A DNA stretch of 64,000 nucleotides from Pseudomonadota bacterium (GTDB lineage: Bacteria; Pseudomonadota; Gammaproteobacteria; Burkholderiales; Rhodocyclaceae): the NCBI GenBank assembly GCA_018241665.1, contig JAFEDK010000013.1, forward strand, positions 262,340-326,339, in the 5' to 3' direction. This document shows positions 45,105-53,798 of the stretch, piece by piece. Under the pieces are notes generated by a model. It was not told the DNA's origin. It saw only the letters and a program-made list of their open reading frames with translations, and ran no database searches. Position 1 is the first letter of the stretch. Every line of letters begins with the position of its first letter. The position numbers and the translations under genes are program-made.

Positions 45105-46844
45105 ATGTCTGTAACACCGGAGCAGTCCGCAGAAGCCCTGCAGGGCATGTTCAAGTTCGGCCAGTCCCTGGCCGAAGGTTTCCTCGATTTTCTCGGCAAG
45201 CAGAACGCCGCGATCCAGCAGGTGGCACCGACTGCAGCCCAGCAGATTCCGCTGCCCGAGGCCGCGGAGCTGACCGAGTTGCAGAAGTCCCTGGCTGAAG
45301 CGCACGCCCGACTGTGGGCCAGCATGGCCCAGGCCAAGCCCGGCGAGCCTGTAGCGCCGCTGGTCCAGCCGCAGCCCGGCGACCGCCGCTTCAACGCCCC
45401 CGAGTGGTCCTCCAGCCCGGTCTACGACTACATCCGCCAGGCCTACCTGCTCAATGCCGACTACCTCGGCAAGCTCGCTGACGCGCTGCCCATCGCCGAC
45501 GGCCGGGCCAAGGCCCGCATGCAGTTCCTGACACGCCAGTACGTCGAGGCCATGTCCCCGTCCAACTTCGCGGCGACCAACCCCGAGTTCATCAAGACGG
45601 CCCTCGACACCAAGGGCGAGAGCATCACCCAGGGCATCAAGAACCTGATCGGCGACATGGAGAAGGGCCGCATCTCCATGACCGACGACTCGGCCTTCGA
45701 GATCGGCCGCAACCTGGCCACCACGCCCGGTTCCGTCATCTACGAAAATGAGCTGATCCAGCTCATCCAGTACGCGCCGCTGACCGACAAGGTCCATAAA
45801 ACGCCGCTGCTGATCGTCCCGCCGTGCATCAACAAGTTCTACATCATGGACTTGCAGCCGGCCAACTCCCTGGTGCGCTTCATCGTCGAGCAAGGCTTCA
45901 CCGTCTTCCTCGTCTCCTGGAAGAACGCCAAGGCCGAGGAAGCCCACTTCGGCTGGGACGACTACCTGGAAAAAGGCCCGATCACCGCGCTGCAGGTCGT
46001 CCGCGAAGTCACCAAGGTGCAAAAGCCCCACGTGCTCGGCTTCTGCGTCGGCGGCACCATCCTGTCGTCAGCCCTCGCCGTGCTGCGCGCCAAGGGCGAA
46101 GACCCGGCCGAGAGCCTCACGCTGATGACCACCTTGCTCGACTTCAGTGACGCCGGCGAAATCGGCTGCCTGGTAGATGAAGCCTCGGTGGCGGCCCGCG
46201 AGGCGGCCATCGGCAAGGGCGGGCTGCTGCGCGGCCAGGAACTGGCCCAGGTCTTCTCCAGCCTGCGCGCCAACGACCTCATCTGGCAGTACGTGGTCGG
46301 CAACTACCTGAAGGGCAAGACCCCGGAAGCCTTCGACCTGCTGTACTGGAACTCCGACAGCACCAACCTGGCCGGCCCCTTCCTCGCCTGGTACCTGCGC
46401 AACATGTACCTCGAGAACAACCTGCGCGTGCCCGGCAAGCTCGAGATGCTCGGCGTCAAGGTGGACCTCGGCAAGGTCGACCTGCCGGCCTACCTGCTCG
46501 CCACCCGTGAAGACCACATCGTGCCGTGGGACAGCGCCTATCTGGTGCGGCAGCTCCTCGGCGGCGAAACCACCTTCGTGCTCGGCGCCAGTGGCCACAT
46601 CGCCGGGGCCATCAACCCGGCCTCCAAGAACCGCCGCAGCTACTGGACCAGCGACTCTGCCGCATCGGTTCCGGAAGAATGGTTGCAATCTGCCACAGAA
46701 CAAAAGGGCAGTTGGTGGCTGCACTGGATAGAATGGCTCAAGCCGCGCAGTGGTAGCCAGGTGGCCGCGCGCAACAAGCCGGGCAATGCCAAGTACAAGG
46801 TGATCGAAGCTGCGCCCGGACGTTACGTAAAAGAAAAAGCCTGA
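45105..46844 (+). CDS. phaC: Class I polyhydroxyalkanoate synthase PhaC
   Basis: 579 residues, typical for class I. The N-terminal domain (about 90-260) is followed by the alpha/beta-hydrolase domain with the lipase-like box GFCVGG carrying the catalytic Cys (about 310); the catalytic Asp is in REDHIVPWDSAY and His in ASGHIAGAINP. It polymerises 3-hydroxyacyl-CoA into PHA granules. AAAGGAG precedes the ATG. Two phaB genes and phaR follow, but no phaA (thiolase) is present. Confidence 0.96.
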   Translation: MSVTPEQSAEALQGMFKFGQSLAEGFLDFLGKQNAAIQQVAPTAAQQIPLPEAAELTELQKSLAEAHARLWASMAQAKPGEPVAPLVQPQPGDRRFNAPEWSSSPVYDYIRQAYLLNADYLGKLADALPIADGRAKARMQFLTRQYVEAMSPSNFAATNPEFIKTALDTKGESITQGIKNLIGDMEKGRISMTDDSAFEIGRNLATTPGSVIYENELIQLIQYAPLTDKVHKTPLLIVPPCINKFYIMDLQPANSLVRFIVEQGFTVFLVSWKNAKAEEAHFGWDDYLEKGPITALQVVREVTKVQKPHVLGFCVGGTILSSALAVLRAKGEDPAESLTLMTTLLDFSDAGEIGCLVDEASVAAREAAIGKGGLLRGQELAQVFSSLRANDLIWQYVVGNYLKGKTPEAFDLLYWNSDSTNLAGPFLAWYLRNMYLENNLRVPGKLEMLGVKVDLGKVDLPAYLLATREDHIVPWDSAYLVRQLLGGETTFVLGASGHIAGAINPASKNRRSYWTSDSAASVPEEWLQSATEQKGSWWLHWIEWLKPRSGSQVAARNKPGNAKYKVIEAAPGRYVKEKA

Positions 46845-46971
46845 TCAGGCCCGCCACGCCGAAGACCGACACAAAACCAATAAAGAACACGTCGGCAGTG
46901 AAAAAAGAAGGGGGGACACTGTCGACGTCTGCGCGACCCCCGCATACATCGAAACAAGGAGGGAGAAACAC

Positions 46972-47712
46972 ATGGCACGAGTTGCTTTGGTGACCGGCGG
47001 TATGGGCGGCCTGGGGGAATCGATCAGCATCAAGCTGGCAGCCCTGGGCTACAAGGTGGTCGTAACCTATTCGCCGGGCAATGCCAAGGCCGGCGAATGG
47101 CTGCAGACCATGAACAACATGGGCTACGGCTTCAAGGCCTACCCCTGCGACGTGGCCGACTTCGACTCCTGCAAGCAGTGCGTCGAACAGGTCACCGCCG
47201 ACATCGGTCCGGTGGACGTGCTGGTCAATAACGCCGGCATCACCCGTGACATGACCTTCAAGCGCATGACCAAGGCCGACTGGGACGCCGTCATGAGCAC
47301 CAACCTCGACAGCGTCTTCAACATGACCAAGCAGGTCATGGACGGCATGGTCGAGCGCAAGTGGGGGCGTGTCATCAACGTGTCGTCGGTTAACGGTATC
47401 AAGGGTGCCTTCGGGCAGACCAACTACTCCGCCGCCAAGGCCGGCATGCACGGCTTTACAAAGGCGCTCGCGCTGGAGGTGGCCAAATCCGGGGTCACGG
47501 TCAATACCATCTCGCCGGGCTACATCGGCACCAAGATGGTCACCGCCATCCCGCAGGAGGTCCTCGAAACCAAGATCCTGCCGCAGATCCCGATGAGCCG
47601 TCTCGGCAAGCCGGAGGAAATCGCCGGTCTGATTGCCTATCTGGCATCGGACGAGGCGGCCTTCGTCACCGGGGCCAACATCTCTATCAACGGCGGTCAG
47701 CATATGTTCTAA
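46972..47712 (+). CDS. phaB: Acetoacetyl-CoA reductase, copy 1
   Basis: 246 residues, SDR family. NADPH motif TGGMGGLGE (8-16), NNAGITRD, the catalytic Ser in NVSSVNGIKGAFGQTNYSAAKAG with YxxxK, and the end TGANISINGGQHMF, all as in PhaB. It reduces acetoacetyl-CoA to (R)-3-hydroxybutyryl-CoA with NADPH. An AAGGAGGGA ribosome site lies upstream. It is a tandem paralogue of the next gene, separated by 39 bases. Confidence 0.93.
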   Translation: MARVALVTGGMGGLGESISIKLAALGYKVVVTYSPGNAKAGEWLQTMNNMGYGFKAYPCDVADFDSCKQCVEQVTADIGPVDVLVNNAGITRDMTFKRMTKADWDAVMSTNLDSVFNMTKQVMDGMVERKWGRVINVSSVNGIKGAFGQTNYSAAKAGMHGFTKALALEVAKSGVTVNTISPGYIGTKMVTAIPQEVLETKILPQIPMSRLGKPEEIAGLIAYLASDEAAFVTGANISINGGQHMF

Positions 47713-47751
47713 TCGGTGTTCATCTGGCACCGCAACAAAAAGGAAAGTGAA

Positions 47752-48492
47752 ATGACTCAACGCATCGCTCTCGTTACTGGCGCAGTCGGTGGTCTCGGCA
47801 CTGCAATCGTCAAGTCCCTCGCTGCCGCTGGTGTCCGCGTGGTCGGCAACTTCTTCCCGGGCGACCCCGCCAAGGATGCGTGGGTTGAAGCCCGCAAGGC
47901 CGAAGGCCTGGACGTTCCGCTGTACGGTTTCGACGTGTCCGACTACGAGCAATGCAAGGCTGCGATTGAGCAGATCACCGGTGAAGTCGGCCCGATCGAC
48001 ATTCTGGTGAACAACGCCGGCATCACCCGCGACAAGTTCTTCCCGAAGATGGAAAAGGGCCAGTGGGATGCCGTCATCGCCACCAACCTGACCAGCCTGT
48101 TCAACGTCACCCACACCATCTCCCCGAAGATGGCCGAGCGTGGCTGGGGCCGCATCATCAACATCTCCTCGGTGAACGGCGTCAAGGGTCAGGCTGGCCA
48201 GACCAACTACTCCGCCGCCAAGGCTGGCGTGATCGGCTTCACCAAGGCCCTGGCCGCTGAACTGGCCACCAAGGGCGTGACCGCCAACGCCATCGCCCCG
48301 GGCTACATCGGCACCGACATGGTCATGGCGATCAAGGAAGAGGTCCGTAACGCCATCATCGACACCGTGCCCGTCAAGCGTCTCGGCAAGCCGGAAGAAA
48401 TCGGCGCAGCGGTGGTCTACCTGTCCTCCGAACTGGCTGGCTACGTCACCGGCGCCACCCTCAACGTCAACGGCGGCCTGTACTACCAGTAA
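47752..48492 (+). CDS. phaB: Acetoacetyl-CoA reductase, copy 2
   Basis: 246 residues, with the same length and motifs as copy 1: TGAVGGLGT, NNAGITRDKFF, SSVNGVKGQAGQTNYSAAKAG and the C-terminal TGATLNVNGGLYYQ. The two copies differ at many positions in the N-terminal half, so the duplication is old. ATG 47752 is chosen over a GTG-like upstream start because AAGGAAAG precedes it. Copy 2 ends before a strong terminator, closing the phaC operon. Confidence 0.93.
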   Translation: MTQRIALVTGAVGGLGTAIVKSLAAAGVRVVGNFFPGDPAKDAWVEARKAEGLDVPLYGFDVSDYEQCKAAIEQITGEVGPIDILVNNAGITRDKFFPKMEKGQWDAVIATNLTSLFNVTHTISPKMAERGWGRIINISSVNGVKGQAGQTNYSAAKAGVIGFTKALAAELATKGVTANAIAPGYIGTDMVMAIKEEVRNAIIDTVPVKRLGKPEEIGAAVVYLSSELAGYVTGATLNVNGGLYYQ

Positions 48493-48513
48493 TCCCTGCC
48501 GCTGCAAACGTTG

Positions 48514-48542
48514 AAAAGCCCCGCCCCGCGCGGGGCTTTTTT
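48514..48542 (+). terminator. Rho-independent terminator of the phaCBB operon
   Basis: AAAAGCCCCG (48514-48523) pairs with CGGGGCTTTT (48531-48540) around seven bases, followed by TT, 21 bases past the phaB stop. Confidence 0.9.
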
Positions 48543-48599
48543 CATGCGCGCCCGCATGGCGGCGCTTGCCGTGGCGGAGGCGGAGGCGCCGTGGGGATC

Positions 48600-48790
48600 G
48601 GCTGTGGGGATGTGCTGTGGGGATGTGCTGTGGGGGCGAATTCATTCGCCCTCGGAGGTTGAGGAACGCATCGAGGGCGAATGAATTCGCCCCCACAGGG
48701 GCCCACAACTCCTCCCCACAGAGGGCCACAGCTCCTTCCCACAGGGCGCCCGCAGTTCCTCCCCACAGGAGCCCACAGCCCTCACTGCTT
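48600..48790. repeat. REP-like palindromes and CCCACAG-rich repeats in a 379-base gap
   Basis: The gap from 48543 to 48921 has no gene. Two palindrome copies lie at 48634-48651 (GGGCGAATTCATTCGCCC) and 48675-48692 (central TG in place of TC). Before them are tandem GGGGATGTGCTGT units (about 48606-48632). After them come four imperfect units of about 24-28 bases rich in CCCACAG (about 48690-48785). The phaR promoter region follows. Confidence 0.85.
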
Positions 48791-48870
48791 CTCTCCCGAC
48801 CAGCGGGAATGACGGCAAGCGTGAAATCTCTCGCCGCCAGCTTCAGGCGCGGCGGGGCTTTTTCTTGCGC

Positions 48871-48883
48871 AGCGCAGTATAAT
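48871..48883 (+). promoter_or_regulatory. Possible phaR promoter with overlapping TGC-rich sequence
   Basis: AGCGCAGTATAAT: the TATAAT -10 box is at 48878-48883 and overlaps a GCGCAG repeat. PhaR commonly represses its own gene through TGC-rich sites. No clear -35 box. Confidence 0.4.
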
Positions 48884-48921
48884 CCCCCCGCGGCGACCCT
48901 ATCGCCGAGGAGAAGACACAG

Positions 48922-49527
48922 ATGGCCGATCAAATTCGCCTGATAAAAAAGTACCCAAATCGCCGCCTTTACGATACCCAGACCAGTTCCTACATCACGC
49001 TTTCTGACGTGAAGGAGCTCGTCCTCGAAAATGCCAATTTCCAGGTCGTCGATGCCAAGACGGGCGAGGATCTGACCCGCAACATCCTGCTGCAGATCAT
49101 CCTCGAAGAAGAGGCTGGCGGTGCGCCGATGTTCACCAGCGATCTGCTCTCCCAGATGATCCGCTTCTATGGCAATGCCATGCAGGGGATGATGGGCAAG
49201 TACCTCGAGAACAACATCAAGGCCTTCACCGACATGCAGGCCAAGCTGCAGGATCAGGTCCGTTCGGTTTACGGTGAAAATGCCACCGTCAGCCAGGACC
49301 TGTGGGCCCAGTTCCTGAATTTCCAGGGGCCGGCCATGCAGAGCATGATGGGTGCGTACATGGAACAGAGCAAGAAAATGTACGCCCAGATGCAGGAGCA
49401 ACTGGACAGCCAGACCCGCAACCTGTTTTCCGGCTTCCAGTTCCCCAACTTTGTAAGCGGCTTCCCCGCGGACAAAAAAGACCAGCCGGCGCCCACCAGC
49501 GAGCCGCCTGGTACGCAAAACAAATAA
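48922..49527 (+). CDS. phaR: Polyhydroxyalkanoate synthesis repressor PhaR
   Basis: 201 residues. The N-terminal PHB/PHA accumulation regulator domain (RLIKKYPNRRLYDTQTSSYITLSDVKELV) binds DNA, and two PHB-accumulation repeats (SDLLSQMIRFYGNAMQGMMGKYLENNIKAF and a QFLNFQGPAMQSMMGAYMEQSKKMY segment) follow. PhaR binds PHA granules and PHA-free DNA, repressing phasin genes. It ends in a hairpin 49536-49557. A likely target is the phasin at 33182. Confidence 0.95.
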   Translation: MADQIRLIKKYPNRRLYDTQTSSYITLSDVKELVLENANFQVVDAKTGEDLTRNILLQIILEEEAGGAPMFTSDLLSQMIRFYGNAMQGMMGKYLENNIKAFTDMQAKLQDQVRSVYGENATVSQDLWAQFLNFQGPAMQSMMGAYMEQSKKMYAQMQEQLDSQTRNLFSGFQFPNFVSGFPADKKDQPAPTSEPPGTQNK

Positions 49528-49535
49528 TTTAAACG

Positions 49536-49566
49536 GGGCCGCGCTGTTACGCGGCCCTTGTGCTTT
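49536..49566 (+). terminator. Terminator of phaR
   Basis: GGGCCGCG pairs with CGCGGCCC (49536-49557, loop CTGTTA), then TTGTGCTTTT. Confidence 0.75.
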
Positions 49567-49587
49567 TCCCCTTCAGGTTTTCAGCGC

Positions 49588-50916
49588 ATGACCCAAGCCA
49601 AGCACCCGGCCGCTCCCAAAGTCGGCTTCGTTAGCCTCGGATGTCCGAAGGCTCTTGTCGATTCCGAGCACATCCTCACCCGCCTGCGGGCCGAGGGCTA
49701 CGAGATCTCCCCGTCCTACGAGGGCTCCGATCTTGTCGTCATCAACACCTGTGGCTTCATCGATGCCGCGGTGGAAGAATCCCTCGACGCCATCGGCGAG
49801 GCCCTGGCCGAGAACGGCAAGGTCATCGTCACCGGCTGTCTGGGTGCCAAGGACGACGTGGTGATGGCGGCCCACCCGCAGGTGCTGGCCGTCACCGGCC
49901 CGCATGCCACTGAAGAGGTCATGCACGAGGTGCACAAGCACCTGCCCAAGCCCCACGATCCCTTCATCGATCTGGTTCCGCCGCAGGGCATCAAGCTGAC
50001 GCCCAACCACTACGCCTACCTCAAGATTTCCGAAGGCTGCAACCACCGCTGCACCTTCTGCATCATCCCGTCGATGCGCGGCGACCTGGTCAGCCGCCCG
50101 ATCGGCGACGTGATGCGCGAGGCCGAAAACCTCGTCAACGCCGGCGTCAAGGAACTCCTGGTCGTGTCCCAGGACACCAGCGCCTACGGCGTCGACACCA
50201 AGTACCGCACCGGCTTCTGGGGCGGCAAGCCCGTCCGTACCAAGATCTACGACCTCTGCAACGCCCTTGGCGACCTGGGCGTGTGGGTGCGCCTGCACTA
50301 CGTCTACCCGTACCCCAGCGTGGACGAGCTGATCCCGCTGATGGCTGAAGGCAAGATCCTGCCGTACCTCGACGTGCCCTTCCAGCACGCCAGCCCGCGC
50401 ATCCTCAAGGCCATGAAGCGCCCGGCCAGCACCGAGAACAACCTCGAGCGCATCCGCCGCTGGCGCGAGATCTGCCCGGACCTCACCATCCGCTCCACCT
50501 TCATCACCGGCTTCCCCGGCGAGACTGACGCCGATTTTGAAGAACTCCTGCAGTTCCTCGAAGAGGCCAAGCTCGACCGCGTCGGCGCCTTTGCCTACTC
50601 GCCGGTCGAAGGCGCCGCTGCCAACGATCTGCCGGATGCCGTGCCGGAAGAGATCCGCGAAGAGCGCCGCATCCAGTTGATGGAATTCCAGGAAGACATC
50701 TCCACCGCCCGCCTGGAACGCTTCATTGGCCGCGAGATGACCGTGCTCGTCGACGAAATCGACGAGGAGGGCGCCCTGGCCCGCTCGCCCGGCGATGCCC
50801 CGGAAATCGATGGCCTGGTCATCATCCCCGCCGGTGAAAACCTGGAAGCCGGCGAATTCGCCCGCGTCCGCATCACCGACTGCGACGTGCACGACCTCTA
50901 CGCCGAGCCGATCTGA
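49588..50916 (+). CDS. rimO: Ribosomal protein S12 methylthiotransferase RimO
   Basis: 442 residues. UPF0004 domain with Cys in [25 protein letters not shown] and TGCLGAKDD, radical SAM motif CNHRCTFC near 150, and a TRAM domain at the end ([31 protein letters not shown]). It adds a methylthio group to Asp88 of S12. The start at 49588 (MTQAKHP) is preferred over a longer open frame that overlaps the phaR terminator. Confidence 0.94.
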   Translation: MTQAKHPAAPKVGFVSLGCPKALVDSEHILTRLRAEGYEISPSYEGSDLVVINTCGFIDAAVEESLDAIGEALAENGKVIVTGCLGAKDDVVMAAHPQVLAVTGPHATEEVMHEVHKHLPKPHDPFIDLVPPQGIKLTPNHYAYLKISEGCNHRCTFCIIPSMRGDLVSRPIGDVMREAENLVNAGVKELLVVSQDTSAYGVDTKYRTGFWGGKPVRTKIYDLCNALGDLGVWVRLHYVYPYPSVDELIPLMAEGKILPYLDVPFQHASPRILKAMKRPASTENNLERIRRWREICPDLTIRSTFITGFPGETDADFEELLQFLEEAKLDRVGAFAYSPVEGAAANDLPDAVPEEIREERRIQLMEFQEDISTARLERFIGREMTVLVDEIDEEGALARSPGDAPEIDGLVIIPAGENLEAGEFARVRITDCDVHDLYAEPI

Positions 50917-50957
50917 AAGCCCACCCATGAAACCCCGCGCCGTCAGCCGCCGACCAA

Positions 50958-51119
50958 GGGCGAATGAATTCGCCCCCACGGTAAGTGGCAAGGCGCGAGC
51001 CCCTGTAGGGTCGAATTCATTCGTCCGCAGCCGCCAACTCCATCCGCTCAGGGCGAATAAATTCGCCCCCACGGTAAGAGGCAGGGCGCGAGCCTCTGTG
51101 GGGGCGAATTCATTCGCCC
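50958..51119. repeat. Cluster of four palindromic repeat copies
   Basis: Copies of the family are at 50958-50975 and 51051-51068, at 51102-51119 in the opposite orientation, and a degenerate one at 51008-51026 (GGGTCGAATTCATTCGTCC). They fill the 228-base rimO-patatin gap. Blocks like GGTAAGWGGCAAGGCGCGAGCC around them are also repeated. Confidence 0.92.
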
Positions 51120-51144
51120 GGCACTCACCATCCCCCACCCAGCC

Positions 51145-52095
51145 ATGAAGCGCGCGCCGCGCATCGGCATTGCCCTTGGCAGCGGATCCGCGCGGGGATG
51201 GGCGCACATTGGGGTGTTGCGGGCGCTGGCGCGGGAGGGGATCGAGCCGACCATCATCAGCGGCTGCTCCATCGGCGCCTTCGTGGGTGCCGTGGCGGCA
51301 ACCGGCGAGCTGGAAAAACTCGGCAATTGGGTCGAAAGCCTCGGCTGGCAGCATGTTGTCGGCCTGATGGACATGGGCCTGCGCGGCGGCCTCATCAAGG
51401 GCGACCGCCTCATCTCCTTCTTCGAACGCCAGTTCGTGGACCGGGACTTCACCGCCTTGCCGCATCTCTTCGGCTGCGTTGCCACCGACCTGCACAACGG
51501 CCACGAAGTCTGGCTGCGGGAAGGCAGCGTCTCGGCGGCGGTGCGCGCCTCCATCGCGCTGCCCGGCCTCATCGCGCCGGTGTGGCAGGACGGCCGCCTG
51601 CTGGTCGATGGCGCCCTCGTCAATCCGGTGCCGGTCTCCCTGGCCCGCGCGATGGGGGCTGATCTGGTCATCGCCGTCGAGCTCAACTCCGACGTGGTCG
51701 GCTGGGCCTGGCGCAACCGGGCGCCGGCAGGGCAGGGGAGCGAGCCCGCCAATGGCAACGGCAATGGCAACGGCGCCGCCTACTGGTCCCGCAAGCTCCT
51801 CGCCCGCTTCGGCCGCAACGGCAAGCCGGCCAACGGCAGCAATGGCGGCGAGGCCGGCGCCGACCGCGAAGAGCTGCCGTCCATGCTCAGCGTGATGCAG
51901 GACAGCATCTCCATCATGTCCGTGCGCATCGCCCGCAGCCGCCTGGCGGGCGAACCGGCCGACGTGCTCATTTCCCCGCGCCTTGCCCAACTCGGGCTGA
52001 TGGACTATCACAGAGGCGCCGAAGCCATCGCCGAAGGCGAGGCCGCCGTCGAACTGGCCATGCCCACCATCCGGCGCGTCCTCGAGCAGCGCTGA
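51145..52095 (+). CDS. Patatin-like phospholipase (RssA type)
   Basis: 316 residues. The patatin catalytic dyad is intact: Ser in GCSIGAF (G-x-S-x-G, near 42) and Asp in DGALVNPVP (DGA, near 158). The oxyanion part GSGSARGWAHIGVL is at 12-25. Cytoplasmic by sequence. A low-complexity insert (EPANGNGNGNGAA... and NGKPANGSNGG, about 195-240) lies between catalytic domain and end; it comes from a GGCAAYGGC repeat and may vary in length. Substrate unknown. Confidence 0.9.
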   Translation: MKRAPRIGIALGSGSARGWAHIGVLRALAREGIEPTIISGCSIGAFVGAVAATGELEKLGNWVESLGWQHVVGLMDMGLRGGLIKGDRLISFFERQFVDRDFTALPHLFGCVATDLHNGHEVWLREGSVSAAVRASIALPGLIAPVWQDGRLLVDGALVNPVPVSLARAMGADLVIAVELNSDVVGWAWRNRAPAGQGSEPANGNGNGNGAAYWSRKLLARFGRNGKPANGSNGGEAGADREELPSMLSVMQDSISIMSVRIARSRLAGEPADVLISPRLAQLGLMDYHRGAEAIAEGEAAVELAMPTIRRVLEQR

Positions 52096-52159
52096 CAGCC
52101 CTCGGCGCGCGCTGCGCGGCGGGGCTCCTGTATCCACTTCCTGCCTAGCGAGTTCCACT

Positions 52160-53566
52160 ATGTCCGCCCTGATCGACACCCTGCGTGAAATCGTCGGCAC
52201 GCCCCACTGTCTGTCCGCCCACGCAGACATGGCCCCCTTCCTCACCGACTGGCGCGGCCGCTACACCGGCGCGGCGCAGGCCGTGGTGTTTCCGGCGGAC
52301 ACCGCCGAAGTGTCCGCCGTCGTGCAGGCCTGCGCGGCCAGCGGTACACCGATCGTGCCCCAGGGTGGCAACACCGGACTGTGCGGCGGTGCCACGCCGC
52401 TGCCAGACGGTGCGGCGGTGCTCATCAACCTGTCCCGCCTGCGGCGCATCCGCCGGATCGACCCGGCCAACAACGCCATCACCGTGGAGGCCGGCACCCC
52501 GCTGGCCGTCGTCCAGGCCGCCGCGCGGGAGGCCGACCGCTTCTTCCCCCTGTCCCTCGCCAGCGAAGGCTCCTGCGAAGTCGGCGGGGTGATCTCCACC
52601 AATGCAGGCGGCGTGCAGGTGCTGCGCTACGGCAATACCCGCGAGCTGGTCCTCGGCCTCGAGGTGGTCCTGCCCGACGGCCAGGTCTGGAATGGCCTGC
52701 GCAGCCTCCGCAAGGACAACACCGGCTACGACCTCAAGCACCTGTTCATCGGCGCCGAAGGCACCCTGGGCATCGTCACCGCCGCCACCCTCAAACTGTT
52801 TGCGCGCCCGCGCAGTAGCGTCACCGCCTGGCTGGCGGTGAACAGCCCCGCGGCGGCGGTGGCGCTGCTGTCGCGCCTGCGCAGTGTGGCCGGCGACCGG
52901 GTGACCGCCTTCGAGCTCATCGGCCGCACCTCCCTCGAACTGGTGCTGCAGCACATCCCCGGCGCCCGCGATCCGCTGGAAAGCGCCCACCCGTGGTACG
53001 TGCTGGTGGAGCTGACCGACACCCGTCAGGATGCCGGCCTGGCCGAACTGCTTGAGGCCGAGCTCGAACGGGCCATTGCCGACGCGGCGGTGCACGATGG
53101 CGTCGTAGCCCATTCGGAAAGCCAGGCAAACACCCTGTGGGCCCTGCGTGAAAACATCTCGGAAGCGCAGAAACGGGAAGGCTTCAGCATCAAGCACGAC
53201 ATCTCCGTGCCGGTCAGCGCCATCCCGGAATTCCTCGAAAGGGCAGGGCAGGCCCTCGAAGAGGCCCATCCGGGCATCCGGGTGGTGGCCTTCGGCCATC
53301 TCGGCGACGGCAATCTCCACTACAACCTCTCCCGTCCACTGCGCGACGAGAACGACGCCTTCATTTCGCGCACGCTTGACGTGGGGCGCATCGTGCATGG
53401 CCTGGTGGCTACCCTCGATGGCTCCATCTCGGCGGAGCACGGAATCGGCCAGTTGAAGCGGGATATCCTGCCGGTCTACAAATCCGCAATTGAATTGGAA
53501 TTGATGCGAAGCATCAAAAAAATGCTGGATCCAGCAGGCATCATGAATCCGGGCAAAGTGCTATGA
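52160..53566 (+). CDS. FAD-linked 2-hydroxyacid dehydrogenase (GlcD/D2HGDH family)
   Basis: 468 residues. FAD-binding PCMH domain (VPQGGNTGLCGGATPLPDG, about 57-75, and GTLGIVTAATLKLF near 200) and the C-terminal FAD-oxidase part with HLGDGNLHYN and SAEHGIGQLKRD. This fits D-lactate, glycolate or 2-hydroxyglutarate dehydrogenases; the exact substrate cannot be read from sequence. It is 64 bases after the patatin gene. Confidence 0.88.
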   Translation: MSALIDTLREIVGTPHCLSAHADMAPFLTDWRGRYTGAAQAVVFPADTAEVSAVVQACAASGTPIVPQGGNTGLCGGATPLPDGAAVLINLSRLRRIRRIDPANNAITVEAGTPLAVVQAAAREADRFFPLSLASEGSCEVGGVISTNAGGVQVLRYGNTRELVLGLEVVLPDGQVWNGLRSLRKDNTGYDLKHLFIGAEGTLGIVTAATLKLFARPRSSVTAWLAVNSPAAAVALLSRLRSVAGDRVTAFELIGRTSLELVLQHIPGARDPLESAHPWYVLVELTDTRQDAGLAELLEAELERAIADAAVHDGVVAHSESQANTLWALRENISEAQKREGFSIKHDISVPVSAIPEFLERAGQALEEAHPGIRVVAFGHLGDGNLHYNLSRPLRDENDAFISRTLDVGRIVHGLVATLDGSISAEHGIGQLKRDILPVYKSAIELELMRSIKKMLDPAGIMNPGKVL

Positions 53567-53618
53567 CGAAAGGGAATTCAGGAAGGTGGCTGACAGCTTG
53601 ATGTCAGAAAATTTTACA

Positions 53619-53647
53619 CATGCTGGTTGGGCGGCCGACCCAGCATG
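53619..53647 (+). terminator. Inverted repeat after the FAD dehydrogenase
   Basis: CATGCTGG/CCAGCATG flank 13 bases, 52 bases past the dehydrogenase stop and 35 bases upstream of a sigma-54 -24 element. It may be a terminator, but it could also be an activator site for the next promoter. Confidence 0.45.
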
Positions 53648-53681
53648 AGTTTCACCTTAAATTACCGTGGCTTATGGCATG

Positions 53682-53697
53682 TGGAACAAAGATTGCA
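53682..53697 (+). promoter_or_regulatory. Sigma-54 promoter of the PEP-CTERM protein gene
   Basis: TGGAACAAAGATTGCA has GG and GC exactly 10 bases apart and the TTGCA -12 box; -24 is TGGAAC instead of TGGCAC. The start would be near 53708, 90 bases before the ATG. RpoN control of PEP-CTERM genes with PrsK/PrsR is known in Zoogloea. Confidence 0.7.
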
Positions 53698-53798
53698 TCA
53701 GATTTTCATGTGAAGAGTTCTGCCAACCCTGAAAGTCACATGGGTTGGTGTAGATGTCCCGAATTTAAATCTGTGAAACCAGCGGAAAGGGCTTAAGC

